Shown here: piece by piece, positions 46,114-54,201 of the stretch
How the letters are laid out: every line of letters starts with the position of its first letter
How positions within the stretch are numbered: the stretch's first letter is position 1
Assembly (NCBI GenBank): GCA_015067495.1
Contig: SVMI01000001.1
Span: 1-64,000, forward strand
Direction: 5' to 3'
DNA length: 64,000 nt
Source: Oscillospiraceae bacterium
Lineage (GTDB): Bacteria; Bacillota; Clostridia; Oscillospirales; Oscillospiraceae
The notes under the pieces: generated by a model
Database searches by the model: none
What the model was told of the DNA's origin: nothing
Seen by the model: the letters and a program-made list of their open reading frames with translations, nothing else
Translations under genes and position numbers: made by a program

Positions 46114-47106
46114 TTATTCAATGGGGATCAGGCCGGATTGGCCATCGGAATCGGTGGCGAACTGGATGCTCGCAAGGATCTTTGCTTCCTGACCGATCAC
46201 ATTGGTACAGTCTGCATCCTGCCCTTCCAGCCACACGTAGATCGTAATTTTCGCCAGCTCCTTCGGAGCAAGAGAAAACAGCTCCGTTTCGGTGGTAAAC
46301 TCGCCCAGCGTCCTGACCACCACGTTCTTCTCCACGGGGTCGGACTCCTGCCACGTGTTCATCGTCTGAACGATCAGGCGATCGGCAGGGACAAGGGTCT
46401 GGGAAAGGTCAATGCTGGAGGTATCCACATAGCCGTAAGAGCCATCGATGTGTTGATCGCTGTTCGGCTCGTAGATGTAGAACTGGGCATCCTCCTGCAG
46501 CAGCTGCCCGGTCAGGTCTGTTTTTTGGATCAAAAATCCGATCCGAATGGAAAGCTCTGCGCCGTTTCCGCCGTTGCGATGCACTATTGCATCAGGGTCC
46601 CAGACAGGCTCACCGATCACAAAGGTGCCGGAGCCCTGCAGACCCTCCTCCACTTCCACCGCCGGGGAAAGGCTGACTTTCACTTTTTGGTCACATCGGG
46701 CAAAGAGTGTGCCCATGATGTAGTAGCCATCAGCATTGTTCTGATTGGCATGGCGGGAATCCTCAAGGGGATCCCAGAAATTCGTCAGACGGCCGTCAAG
46801 ACCGTAGTTTGCCGCGTAAAATCGTTTTTCATTGTCGGACCACGTAACGGGACGCAGCGGCTTATGCGGTCCGACCAGCTCCATGAAGTCCAGCTGGCGT
46901 GTCCATTCCTCCGCCATCGGGTCGGGCGAAAGCTCCAAACCGCTGGGTGTATTGACATACAGTGCCATATCGCTGACTTCGGGTGTTCTGCTGATCGAAA
47001 ACCATGTGTAGGTTGCCACCGAGAGCAGGCTCAGCAGGATCAGCACCGCGTACAGATACGACGCGATGCGTGCTGATGTCTTAACAGCTTTTTCTTTGTT
47101 CTTCAC
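46114..47106 (-). CDS. SipW-signature exported protein with WLEG module
   Basis: I choose GTG 47106 (330 residues), as AAAGGAGG lies five bases upstream and the longer reading begins in a hairpin. The N terminus is a basic head, one hydrophobic helix and VATYTWFSISRTPEVSDM. The middle contains AELSIRIGFLIQKTDL, very like SVRIGFLVNQDWAP of protein 40430, and the end contains AKITIYVWLEGQDADCTNVIG, then ASIQFAT. It is thus a close paralogue of 40430 and likely a subunit of the same type. The gene lies directly before the signal peptidase gene at 45238 and after two GC-rich hairpins. Confidence 0.84.
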   Translation of the reverse strand: MKNKEKAVKTSARIASYLYAVLILLSLLSVATYTWFSISRTPEVSDMALYVNTPSGLELSPDPMAEEWTRQLDFMELVGPHKPLRPVTWSDNEKRFYAANYGLDGRLTNFWDPLEDSRHANQNNADGYYIMGTLFARCDQKVKVSLSPAVEVEEGLQGSGTFVIGEPVWDPDAIVHRNGGNGAELSIRIGFLIQKTDLTGQLLQEDAQFYIYEPNSDQHIDGSYGYVDTSSIDLSQTLVPADRLIVQTMNTWQESDPVEKNVVVRTLGEFTTETELFSLAPKELAKITIYVWLEGQDADCTNVIGQEAKILASIQFATDSDGQSGLIPIE

Positions 47107-47140
47107 GGCGGCCTCCTTTCGGTGGGATCGGCTTCGCGTC

Positions 47141-47175
47141 TGCCTGCCCCCTTGCACTCCTTGCGGGGGCAGGCA
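47141..47175 (-). promoter_or_regulatory. GC-rich intercistronic hairpin 2 of 2
   Basis: TGCCTGCCCCC (47141-47151) and GGGGGCAGGCA (47165-47175) make a perfect 11-bp stem with a 13-base loop. It lies between the stop of the gene at 47237 and the ribosome site of the gene at 46114. No T-run follows, so a stability or processing element is more likely than a terminator. Confidence 0.6.
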
Positions 47176-47193
47176 GGATTGCTTTTCTCTTCA

Positions 47194-47219
47194 CCCTGCC
47201 CCGGTCACCCGGGGCAGGG
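47194..47219 (-). promoter_or_regulatory. GC-rich intercistronic hairpin 1 of 2
   Basis: CCCTGCCCCGG (47194-47204) and CCGGGGCAGGG (47209-47219) form a perfect 11-bp stem with the four-base loop TCAC. It begins about 18 bases after the stop of the gene at 47237 and is followed at 47175 by another hairpin of similar sequence (CCTGCCCC). The tandem pair probably shields the 3' end of the large-subunit message. Confidence 0.6.
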
Positions 47220-47236
47220 ATTGGGGTTAGGAACGA

Positions 47237-50068
47237 TTAGGAAATCGTGATGGTGATTTCATCCGTCACTTCCGCTGCGGGAATGGTGTAGACCCAGCCG
47301 GTCTGACCTGCATAGGTCTGCTCCACGCCGGTAATGGTCTTCTCTTCGCCGGTAGCGCCGACCTTATAGGTAACAGTGTGGGTGCTATCTTCCAGAGCGA
47401 AGGTGTAGTCCTGACCGTTGGAAGCCTTCTCAGCGGTAGTATGAACATTAACGTCGTCAGGCTTGTTGATGGTAACGTCATAGGTCTCGCCGTTCTTCAG
47501 AGCGGTGTTCTCCATGGGAACCAGGTTTGCAGAGCTTGCGAACTGCAGGTTCATGGTGCCGGAGTTGGAGATGCCGTCCTCGCTGTTGATCACGTCGCCG
47601 TTGTCAATGTAGTCGCCGTCCAGGTAAACCAGAGCGGAAACGCCGGTGATGACGTTCTGGTCCAGAGAGGTCAGAATCTGAGCATCCTTAGGATTGTTGA
47701 ACTGCAGCTTGCCTGCGTTGATGGTGTAGTTGTGCAGGTACAGAGGAGCAGTAACCTCCACGTCTGCATTGTCAGCATCGTGAACAGCGTAGTACTTGGG
47801 CTCTGCCCAGTTGGCCTTCACTGCATCCAGAATGGTGCCTGCAGCGGGATCAGCATTGTTGACATTGCCGGTCAGGTCAGCATTCAGAGCTGCCAGATAT
47901 GCATCGATATCGGTATCGGTGAAGGTGCCTGCATTCACATCCAGAACCTTTTCAGGGTAGTACAGGGGCTTGTTGTCAGCATCGAGCAGCTCGACTTCCT
48001 CGACAACAGTAGTGGTAACGGTCTCGCCGTCAACTGTCTCAGTAGTGACAGTGGTCTTCTCGTACCACATAGCGGTCTTGACGGTCCAGCGGTAATCCTT
48101 ACCCTCGGTAGCCTCATTCTCGACTTCTTCGACGAAGACGTACTGATGGTTGCCGGTGGTCAGGATCAGGGAGACGTTGCCACCCACTTCGGAAGTGGTC
48201 AGGTAGACCTTGTCAGCGGAAGCAACACCCTCGTTGTAAGCGACCTTGTAAGTAGTGGTGCCGGCAGTTGCGTCAACGACTGCTTCAGAACCCAGAGTGA
48301 CATCGTTGAAGACGACGGGCAGCTCCAGTGCGTCGAAGACGACCTTTGCAATGCCGTAAACCTCGGTGGAATCACCGACGGTGTTGGTGAAGACAACACG
48401 GATACCGCTCATCATGTTAATCAGGGATTCCAGATTAGCATAGGAAGAGCTGAAGGTCATGGTAGAGCCCAGACCCATGGTAGCAGTGTTGGTGCCATCG
48501 CTGTAGATACGCTGTGCGCCCTCGGTCTGCAGCAGCAGGTTGGAGTTTGCAGCGTTGGTGCGGAAGACGAAGTCCAGAACGTAGCCGTAGATAACGTCCA
48601 GAGCGGTGGTCGGATTCTCACCAGCGACCGTAGCGGGACCAGCGGTGTTGATAGTGGTGCGGACCTGAGTCAGCAGGGGACCTTCCGCAGGAGCGCTCTT
48701 GGTGATCATGTTGATCTTCACGCCGCCGAGAGCTTCACCCTCGTACACTGCATCATCCGTCAGAGTAACGGTGGTGGACAGGTTGCCGGTCAGCTTACCG
48801 AAGTTCGCCAGAACGCCGGAGCCGTCGTTCAGCTCGAGGTTCAGGTTGCCAACGTTCTGCAGCAGCTCAGCCTTGCTCAGCTGGTCCAGCTTCATGCCGT
48901 TCAGGGTAACGTAGTTCAGGTTCATCAGACCGCTGATGGCGGGGGAGACATCCGTCCACAGGACGTTAGTCATCTCTGCCAGAGCATCGATCTTGGTCTT
49001 GGTGGAGTCGACCTGCGTATCGGTGGTCTTCCAAGTGTTGTAAGCCTCATCCAGCGCGGGGAAGAGAGCCTTGACTCCATCAGGAATATTGGTCCAGATG
49101 ACGGTCATGCCGATGCTTTCGCCGTCCTTCAGATACTCACGGACAGTCTTGCCGACACCGGGAACCTCAGCATCGCCAATGGTCTTGCCGGGATCGCCAT
49201 AAGGAACATTGGCGTTGCTGCCTGCGACCAGTGCGTTGATCAAAGCCTTTTCGACGTAGTCGGAAGCTGCGACCAGCTCATTGATCATGCCCTGCATCTT
49301 CGGAACGAACTTCTTGTAATCGTTTTGATCGTTGCCGTTTGCACCGGCGTGGGTAACAGCCATATCAGCCAGAGCTGCACCGTACTCACTGCTGATCGCG
49401 GAGGAAGCCTTGTTGAACGCCTGGGCTCTGTAGGTATTCACAGCGTTCAGAGCGATCTGGAAGTTCAGCGCGGTCTCGGACTGGGTGCTGGCAGTACCCA
49501 GAGCGCGGACACCGTAGCCCTTATATTGGGGGATGGTGAGGGTCTGACCGGCGGCTGTGGTGTATACAACCTCAGGATCGACCAGGAAGCCGTTGCCTTC
49601 AGGATCCTTTGCGCCGTAGTACATCTTGTTGCCGTCGAGAGCGCTGATTCTGCCGTCAGCACCGTAGACAGGGATCATCAGGGGGCTGCCGTGCAGCGTG
49701 TCGCTGACTTCGTCGCCGGCGATGATGTTCAGACGGGAGGGCAGCAGGGTCAGCTCATTCAGGGAATAGCCTGCATCCTCAAGGTTCAGCAGGTTACCCC
49801 AGGTCAGGTTCCTTGCCAGCCAACCCAGGCTTGCATCGCCGACATCAGAACCGATCAGGTTGTTGTTGCCGGTGGGGTGTGCCAGTGCGATTTCCAGGTT
49901 GCCGTTTGCACCGACGGTGGTGGTGATGCCCTGAACTTCGGGTGCCGTAGACAGGGTAAACCAAGCGTAGGTGGAGGAAACCATCATGATGCTGGAAACC
50001 AGCAGCATTGCGATTGCCGCGATCAGCTTGTTTTTAATATTAAGCTGACGCTTATTGGTCTTGTTCAT
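47237..50068 (-). CDS. Large SipW-signature exported protein, probable major surface subunit
   Basis: The ATG at 50068 (943 residues) is preferred over 50080, which overlaps the AAAGGA site. After a basic head and one hydrophobic helix comes SSTYAWFTLSTAPEVQGI, then GANGNLEIAL and RNLTWGNLLNLED, all matched in the 1851-residue protein. The body is helical to about residue 450 and then beta-rich, with VSALVYLDGDYIDNGD and MNLQFASS, a form of the LEG module. A C-terminal Ig-like tail (TFALEDSTHTVTYKV..GWVYTIPAAEV) ends the protein, without an anchor. A structured leader precedes the gene and tandem hairpins follow it, which suggests separate control of its level. It is the likely main subunit. 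Confidence 0.88.
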   Translation of the reverse strand: MNKTNKRQLNIKNKLIAAIAMLLVSSIMMVSSTYAWFTLSTAPEVQGITTTVGANGNLEIALAHPTGNNNLIGSDVGDASLGWLARNLTWGNLLNLEDAGYSLNELTLLPSRLNIIAGDEVSDTLHGSPLMIPVYGADGRISALDGNKMYYGAKDPEGNGFLVDPEVVYTTAAGQTLTIPQYKGYGVRALGTASTQSETALNFQIALNAVNTYRAQAFNKASSAISSEYGAALADMAVTHAGANGNDQNDYKKFVPKMQGMINELVAASDYVEKALINALVAGSNANVPYGDPGKTIGDAEVPGVGKTVREYLKDGESIGMTVIWTNIPDGVKALFPALDEAYNTWKTTDTQVDSTKTKIDALAEMTNVLWTDVSPAISGLMNLNYVTLNGMKLDQLSKAELLQNVGNLNLELNDGSGVLANFGKLTGNLSTTVTLTDDAVYEGEALGGVKINMITKSAPAEGPLLTQVRTTINTAGPATVAGENPTTALDVIYGYVLDFVFRTNAANSNLLLQTEGAQRIYSDGTNTATMGLGSTMTFSSSYANLESLINMMSGIRVVFTNTVGDSTEVYGIAKVVFDALELPVVFNDVTLGSEAVVDATAGTTTYKVAYNEGVASADKVYLTTSEVGGNVSLILTTGNHQYVFVEEVENEATEGKDYRWTVKTAMWYEKTTVTTETVDGETVTTTVVEEVELLDADNKPLYYPEKVLDVNAGTFTDTDIDAYLAALNADLTGNVNNADPAAGTILDAVKANWAEPKYYAVHDADNADVEVTAPLYLHNYTINAGKLQFNNPKDAQILTSLDQNVITGVSALVYLDGDYIDNGDVINSEDGISNSGTMNLQFASSANLVPMENTALKNGETYDVTINKPDDVNVHTTAEKASNGQDYTFALEDSTHTVTYKVGATGEEKTITGVEQTYAGQTGWVYTIPAAEVTDEITITIS

Positions 50069-50105
50069 CTTACATTTCATCCTTTCTGTAAGTATGCGTG
50101 TTTCT

Positions 50106-50164
50106 GTTCCCGTCGGAACTATGTTTTCTTCGCTTCTGCCGTGGAGTGCTTACGGCTCGCGAAG
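50106..50164 (-). promoter_or_regulatory. Structured leader before the large subunit gene
   Basis: Two hairpins lie in the 118-base gap before ATG 50068. CTTCGC/GCGAAG (50128-50133 with 50159-50164) encloses CCGT/ACGG (50139-50142 with 50152-50155). GTTCC/GGAAC (50106-50110 with 50115-50119) has a four-base loop. The nested stem lies some 60 bases before the ATG and may hold back or protect the message. No promoter of good quality is visible. Confidence 0.45.
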
Positions 50165-50186
50165 GAACATTTGGTTGTTGATTGGT

Positions 50187-51290
50187 TTATGTGAGTTCGT
50201 CCCAGAAGGTCAGACCGTCCCAGAAGTCGTTCCAGCTGTCTTCGAAGCTGCTTTCCTCGGTGTCTTCCTCTGTTTCGAGCTTGAAGTTCATCTCCATGCC
50301 CGCGTGTCCGCCGATCAGATCGTTGGTACAGTCGGGATCGTCGCCCTCCAGCCAGATGACCACCGTGTACTTGTGGACCTCCTGCGGCTCGACCTCGGTG
50401 ACCGCGCCCGTTGCCACAACGGTATCGGACTCAAAGGAGTATGGGATGATGCGGTAGAAGTCCCGTCCGCCGGAAGTGCCGACCTGCTCGTACTGCTCCT
50501 GCGGCTGCGCCGCGAAGTCGTAGAAGGGTCTTTCCGGGTAGCCCCGGGAATCGTCACCGAAGGAGGGGATCGCCTCCTGCGTACCGTCCTCCCGGGCTTT
50601 GGCGTAGAACTTCATCTGGTCGTCTTCGAAAATCATGACCCATGCCGCGGTGGACAGGTTTCTGCTTTCCGCGTTCAGGAGCATCTTCCAAGTGTAATTG
50701 ACGGTACTCTCGCCCTCGTTGCGGATGTAGTAGGTGTAGGCGAAGTATATTTCCTCGTTGTGCTGACCGTCGTGATCATTCACATCCGGGAGAATATCGC
50801 GGATGGAGCAGCAGGGAACGTCCTCTGCCGGCTGGGCAAACAGCCGTGTCGTGGGATTTTCAAAGCCTACGGTCTCGCTCAGGGAGAAGCCCTCCCGGAA
50901 CAGTCCGCCGCTCATGTTGATGGTGAAGTGACCCCGCATCTCGGAGATGGTGGAAAGGGCAAACAGCACCAGCATCAGCGCACCCAGCGCTGCCAGCAGC
51001 GCCCACAGTCCCCGACCGTGGAACAGCCACAAAAGCAAGCCCCACTTCTTCTGCTTGTCGAAGTAGAGCATCAGGCTGGAAGCCGTCAGCTCGAAGTCCT
51101 TTTTGCTCTTGATGCCCCGCGCCCGCAGATCCTTACGCAGCTGGCGGCGACCTCTTTTGATTTCCTGCACCTCGTCCTCGGTCAGGACGATGCCGGCGCG
51201 GGTCTTGGGAAACAGCCGCTTCTGCCGCTTTTCCTTGGGGATGTCCTCCGGTCTGCGTTCGGGTGACTTTTTCTTCTCGTCCATAGGCAT
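50187..51290 (-). CDS. Bitopic membrane protein with cytoplasmic head and external WLEG module
   Basis: The 367 residues begin at the ATG overlapping the TAA of the preceding gene (TAATG). The first ~80 residues are charged and cytoplasmic (TEDEVQEIKRGRRQLRKDL), followed by a helix (about 84-112: WALLAALGALMLVLFAL). There is no AWF motif. The outside part is beta-rich and ends with KYTVVIWLEGDDPDCTNDLIG and MEMNFKL, the same module as in proteins 40430 and 46114. The long head and lack of a clear cleavage motif suggest that it stays in the membrane, as an anchor or nucleation point for the subunits. Coupling to the c-di-GMP-type protein gene suggests that its head is regulated. Confidence 0.8.
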   Translation of the reverse strand: MPMDEKKKSPERRPEDIPKEKRQKRLFPKTRAGIVLTEDEVQEIKRGRRQLRKDLRARGIKSKKDFELTASSLMLYFDKQKKWGLLLWLFHGRGLWALLAALGALMLVLFALSTISEMRGHFTINMSGGLFREGFSLSETVGFENPTTRLFAQPAEDVPCCSIRDILPDVNDHDGQHNEEIYFAYTYYIRNEGESTVNYTWKMLLNAESRNLSTAAWVMIFEDDQMKFYAKAREDGTQEAIPSFGDDSRGYPERPFYDFAAQPQEQYEQVGTSGGRDFYRIIPYSFESDTVVATGAVTEVEPQEVHKYTVVIWLEGDDPDCTNDLIGGHAGMEMNFKLETEEDTEESSFEDSWNDFWDGLTFWDELT

Positions 51291-52783
51291 TACCGGTCAG
51301 CCAGCAGGCAATCGCGGATCAGCTCGTCCTCCGTCACCGGCACGCCGCTCAGCGTACCGCTGATGGCTGTTGTGCCGCAGGCGACCTGCCATGCCAGCAG
51401 ATCGTGGGTGTCCGCGCCGCCGCCGATGAGAATAAAGCCGTTGTCACGGAGCGTCTGCATCAGCGCTGCGGTCTCCCGCTGCAAATACAGCTCCGGGGCG
51501 ATGCGCACATGGCGGAAGCCCAGCTTGATCAGATCCTTGTAGTCGTACTTGTCGGGATGGTAGCCGTCCAGCACGATGGAAACACCGGCGCGCAGGTAAC
51601 GACCGACGATCTCCTTCTGCGCCTTATTGATCTTCAGGAAGGTCTCCTCCGGCAGGGTGATCATCAGCTTTGCCTTGTCGATGGGCTGGTCTTCGTAAAG
51701 CTGTGTAAAGCGCTGCAGCTGGGTGCCGAGGCTGTAGAAGCCGGGGAGCATATGCAGCAGGATGCCGTTTGTTTTCAGCTTGCAGTTTTGCATACGAAGA
51801 ACGGTATCGGCAGCTTCGTACAGGAAGTAGAACGCCATATCACCGACCATGTCGGTGCGAACCAGCATCTCATGGATATCCTCCATGGTCTCGGTCTCGC
51901 CGGGACGGTTGGCAATGGCACCGAACCAAGGGATCGCCTCATAGGCAACGGGCTTGCCGTCCTTTTCCGCGATCATGGGGCGGTAGCTCAGTCCCATGGG
52001 ACGGTCGGCGCGGCGTTCCACCAGCGGCACCGTCTTGGGCAGGGTCATGGTGTAGTGGATGTACTTGTTGTAGATGCCGCGGCACTTCTGCTTGGCATTC
52101 TTCAACACGCGGATCAGTGCCGGCGACCACAGCTCATTTTCCTGCGCCAGCAGGATTTCATAAGCGTCATCGAAGGGCTTTTCGCTCTTGGTTTCCGATG
52201 CCAGACGGTCAAGCTCCTTGGCAATGCCCACGATCTGGGCAATGGCACTGATGCGGTTGCCGGACAAGCCGACGGGATAGCCGGAGCCGTTCCAACGCTC
52301 CATGTGCTGTTCGCAGGTCTCCCGGAGCATCATCCACGGGATATTCTGGGTCGGCACCTCAGCGGTGGTATCCATGCGGCGTTTTTCCTTGGCTTTCTGA
52401 CCGCGCAGCTGCAGGGTCGCCACCAAGGCACGTCCGTCTGTGGTGTACTTGCGGTAGACGGCGATCTCCTCTTCCGTGAAGTCCTCCCGCCAAAGCTGGT
52501 ATTCCGGCGGGACAAGGGCTTTGCCCAGCTGGTGATAAAGACCGCATTTGTAGGCGAGGTCGCCGTACTGGGTCTTGATCCGATCGTCAGCGTCGGAAAT
52601 CCCCTTCTTGTAGTTGGGATCTTCGCAGGCTTGCAGATAAATTGCCTGCGTGTAGGACGCAACACGGACAGATTGCTGGCGAACTGCCGCGATCATGCCG
52701 CGAAACGCCTCGTCCCACGTCTCATATTCAGCACGTTTCCATGTGTTCTCGATCAAAATAACACCCCACTTTTTCAATATCAT
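51290..52783 (-). CDS. Degenerate HD-GYP plus EAL domain protein, possible c-di-GMP sensor
   Basis: I choose ATG 52783 (497 residues, GAGTGG nearby); GTG 52861 would add 26. The first half resembles HD-GYP: YHQLGKALVP stands where HDIGK is usual (HD to HQ), and EQHMERWNGSGYP stands where HHExxDGxGYP is usual. The second half resembles an EAL domain: VAYEAIPWF keeps the EA pair, while DDFG is LDGY, the ExVE segment is GGGADTHDLL, and the metal ligands are mostly lost. So both phosphodiesterase sites look inactive, and the protein may bind c-di-GMP or another partner. It has no membrane segment. It is translated just before the membrane protein at 50187 (TAATG overlap). Confidence 0.75.
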   Translation of the reverse strand: MILKKWGVILIENTWKRAEYETWDEAFRGMIAAVRQQSVRVASYTQAIYLQACEDPNYKKGISDADDRIKTQYGDLAYKCGLYHQLGKALVPPEYQLWREDFTEEEIAVYRKYTTDGRALVATLQLRGQKAKEKRRMDTTAEVPTQNIPWMMLRETCEQHMERWNGSGYPVGLSGNRISAIAQIVGIAKELDRLASETKSEKPFDDAYEILLAQENELWSPALIRVLKNAKQKCRGIYNKYIHYTMTLPKTVPLVERRADRPMGLSYRPMIAEKDGKPVAYEAIPWFGAIANRPGETETMEDIHEMLVRTDMVGDMAFYFLYEAADTVLRMQNCKLKTNGILLHMLPGFYSLGTQLQRFTQLYEDQPIDKAKLMITLPEETFLKINKAQKEIVGRYLRAGVSIVLDGYHPDKYDYKDLIKLGFRHVRIAPELYLQRETAALMQTLRDNGFILIGGGADTHDLLAWQVACGTTAISGTLSGVPVTEDELIRDCLLADR

Positions 52784-52891
52784 GGGTAACCACTCAAAAC
52801 TGACCACCATATGCTGTGTGTGCAATGGCAATTTTTCCCAAAAATGGGCTAAAATGGGCACTTTTCAGCGGGTACCTATATAGACCCGTCT

Positions 52892-52933
52892 AGTCCAGAC
52901 ACGATTCGACGAAAATCGAACCGCGCCTGGACT
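52892..52933 (-). promoter_or_regulatory. Hairpin between cohesin-like gene and EAL-like gene
   Basis: AGTCCAG (52892-52898) and CTGGACT (52927-52933) pair fully and enclose a second stem CGATT/AATCG (52902-52906 with 52914-52918). A short palindrome TAGAC..GTCTA lies next to it at 52881-52892. There is no T-run, so termination is unlikely; it could be a leader structure or an operator for the EAL-like gene. Confidence 0.45.
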
Positions 52934-52953
52934 GACAAGTATCAATTTAACAA

Positions 52954-54195
52954 TTATTCAGCTGTTTCGGCACCGGCGTCATCGACACCTGCCACGTCAT
53001 CCGCAATGTCGTAATCAACCAACGGCGTATCGTCGGTCTGATTCTTCTTCTTGCGGGCGAAGTAGACAATGATCAGGACGATGAAGCCTACATTCAGCGC
53101 GAGGCTGATGAAGAAGAGGATCGGCCAGACATAGTGCATGGAGATGTTGCAGTAGGGATCCTTGGGAGCGACCTCAACGATCTTTTCGATCTCCTTGATG
53201 ATCTCCTCCACCTTGGTCAGGTTGAGGATTTCCTTCTGCAGTTCATCCAGCAGCTGCTCAAGCAGTGCTGCCGCTTCGTCCATCTTCGCCTGATCCTGAC
53301 TGTTCAAAAGCTCCTTTGCCTTGCCCAGTGTATCGATCAGTTCCTTTGCCTTGCTGCCGATGGTGTCCTCATTCAGGAACTTCTCCACCTTCGCGATGGC
53401 TGCTTCCAGCGCGGAACGATCCAGAGCGACCAGATCGGCGATCGCCTTTTCCAGTTCAGCAGCTGCAGCGTCGATCACGGACTGGTTCTTGCTCTTCAGC
53501 GCATCCTGTGCCTTCTTCAGCGCATCCTGCACCTTTGCCCAAGAGTCAGCACTGTACTTGGAAGCGTCCAGCTCCTGTGCGTCGCCGATCAGTTCCTTCA
53601 GCTTTGCGGTATCAACCGTAGCTGCGGGCTGGGTGGGCTTGGGCTCAGTGGGCTTGGGTTCCGTGGGCTTAGGCTGGGTGGGCTGAGTCGGCTGCGTCGG
53701 CTGAGTGGGCTGAGTGGGCTGGCTCGGCTGGGTGGGCTGAGTGGGCTGGCTGGGTTCGGTGGGTTCGGGCAGATCCACAACAATGGTGTGGCTCTGGCTC
53801 AGATCCTCGACGAAGTTGTAGTCCTTATCGGTTACAGCATAGTTGGCAGTGACGGTGCAGGTTGCACCCTCTGCCAGACCGCTCTTCAGCTTCACAATGT
53901 AGGTCAGCTTCCATGTAACAGGGTCACTGCCGTAGCAGAAGAATGTTTTCTTGTCGTCGCCGATTCTGTTGACCATTGCGGATTCGATCTTATCGATCTC
54001 CGCGCTGGCAACAATGCCATTGGGGTCATCGACGGTGATCGTACCGTCGATACCCGAAATTTCCTTTACTTCAAAGACCACCTTGACGGTCTGTCCCGGC
54101 TCCGCCTTGTACTCTGCCGCAAAAGCGGCAGGTACAATGGACAGGATCAAAGACAGCACCAGAAGGGTGATCACATTTTTGGTAAATCTCTTCAT
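52954..54195 (-). CDS. Membrane-anchored surface protein: cohesin-like domain, PTQ linker, FIVAR-like helices
   Basis: The 413 residues have a signal peptide (about 1-26), then a beta-rich domain of ~120 residues (AEPGQTVKVVFEVKEISGIDG .. LTYIVKLKSGLAEGATCTV) that looks like a cohesin or a related Ig-like fold. A low-complexity linker of TQP, SQP and KPTEP follows (53624-53766). Next come helical segments like FIVAR domains (LKELIGDAQELDASKYS, VQDALKKAQDALKSK), a membrane helix (PILFFISLALNVGFIVLI), and a cytoplasmic acidic tail. Its neighbour upstream carries a dockerin. The pair suggests that this protein holds the giant on the membrane. Gap to the giant's stop is six bases. The cohesin call is an inference. 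Confidence 0.72.
   Translation of the reverse strand: MKRFTKNVITLLVLSLILSIVPAAFAAEYKAEPGQTVKVVFEVKEISGIDGTITVDDPNGIVASAEIDKIESAMVNRIGDDKKTFFCYGSDPVTWKLTYIVKLKSGLAEGATCTVTANYAVTDKDYNFVEDLSQSHTIVVDLPEPTEPSQPTQPTQPSQPTQPTQPTQPTQPTQPKPTEPKPTEPKPTQPAATVDTAKLKELIGDAQELDASKYSADSWAKVQDALKKAQDALKSKNQSVIDAAAAELEKAIADLVALDRSALEAAIAKVEKFLNEDTIGSKAKELIDTLGKAKELLNSQDQAKMDEAAALLEQLLDELQKEILNLTKVEEIIKEIEKIVEVAPKDPYCNISMHYVWPILFFISLALNVGFIVLIIVYFARKKKNQTDDTPLVDYDIADDVAGVDDAGAETAE
53624..53766 (-). repeat. Low-complexity T/Q/P linker repeat
   Basis: Within the cohesin-like gene about 45 codons repeat TQP, SQP and KPTEP units, visible in DNA as repeated GGGCTGAGT/GGGCTGGGT on the plus strand. Such rod-like linkers keep a surface domain away from the membrane and may be O-glycosylated. 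Slippage could change the repeat number between strains. Confidence 0.8.
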
Positions 54196-54201
54196 ATTAC
54201 A

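Noticed and set aside
47378..50194. Plus-strand open frame of 938 codons
   Set aside because: Mirror of the 943-residue subunit gene, with no start site or known domain.
52892..52933. tRNA-like or integron attC site
   Set aside because: The 7-bp outer stem and TTCGA part recall a tRNA acceptor and T arm, but the element is 42 bases long with no anticodon or D arm, and no integrase is near.
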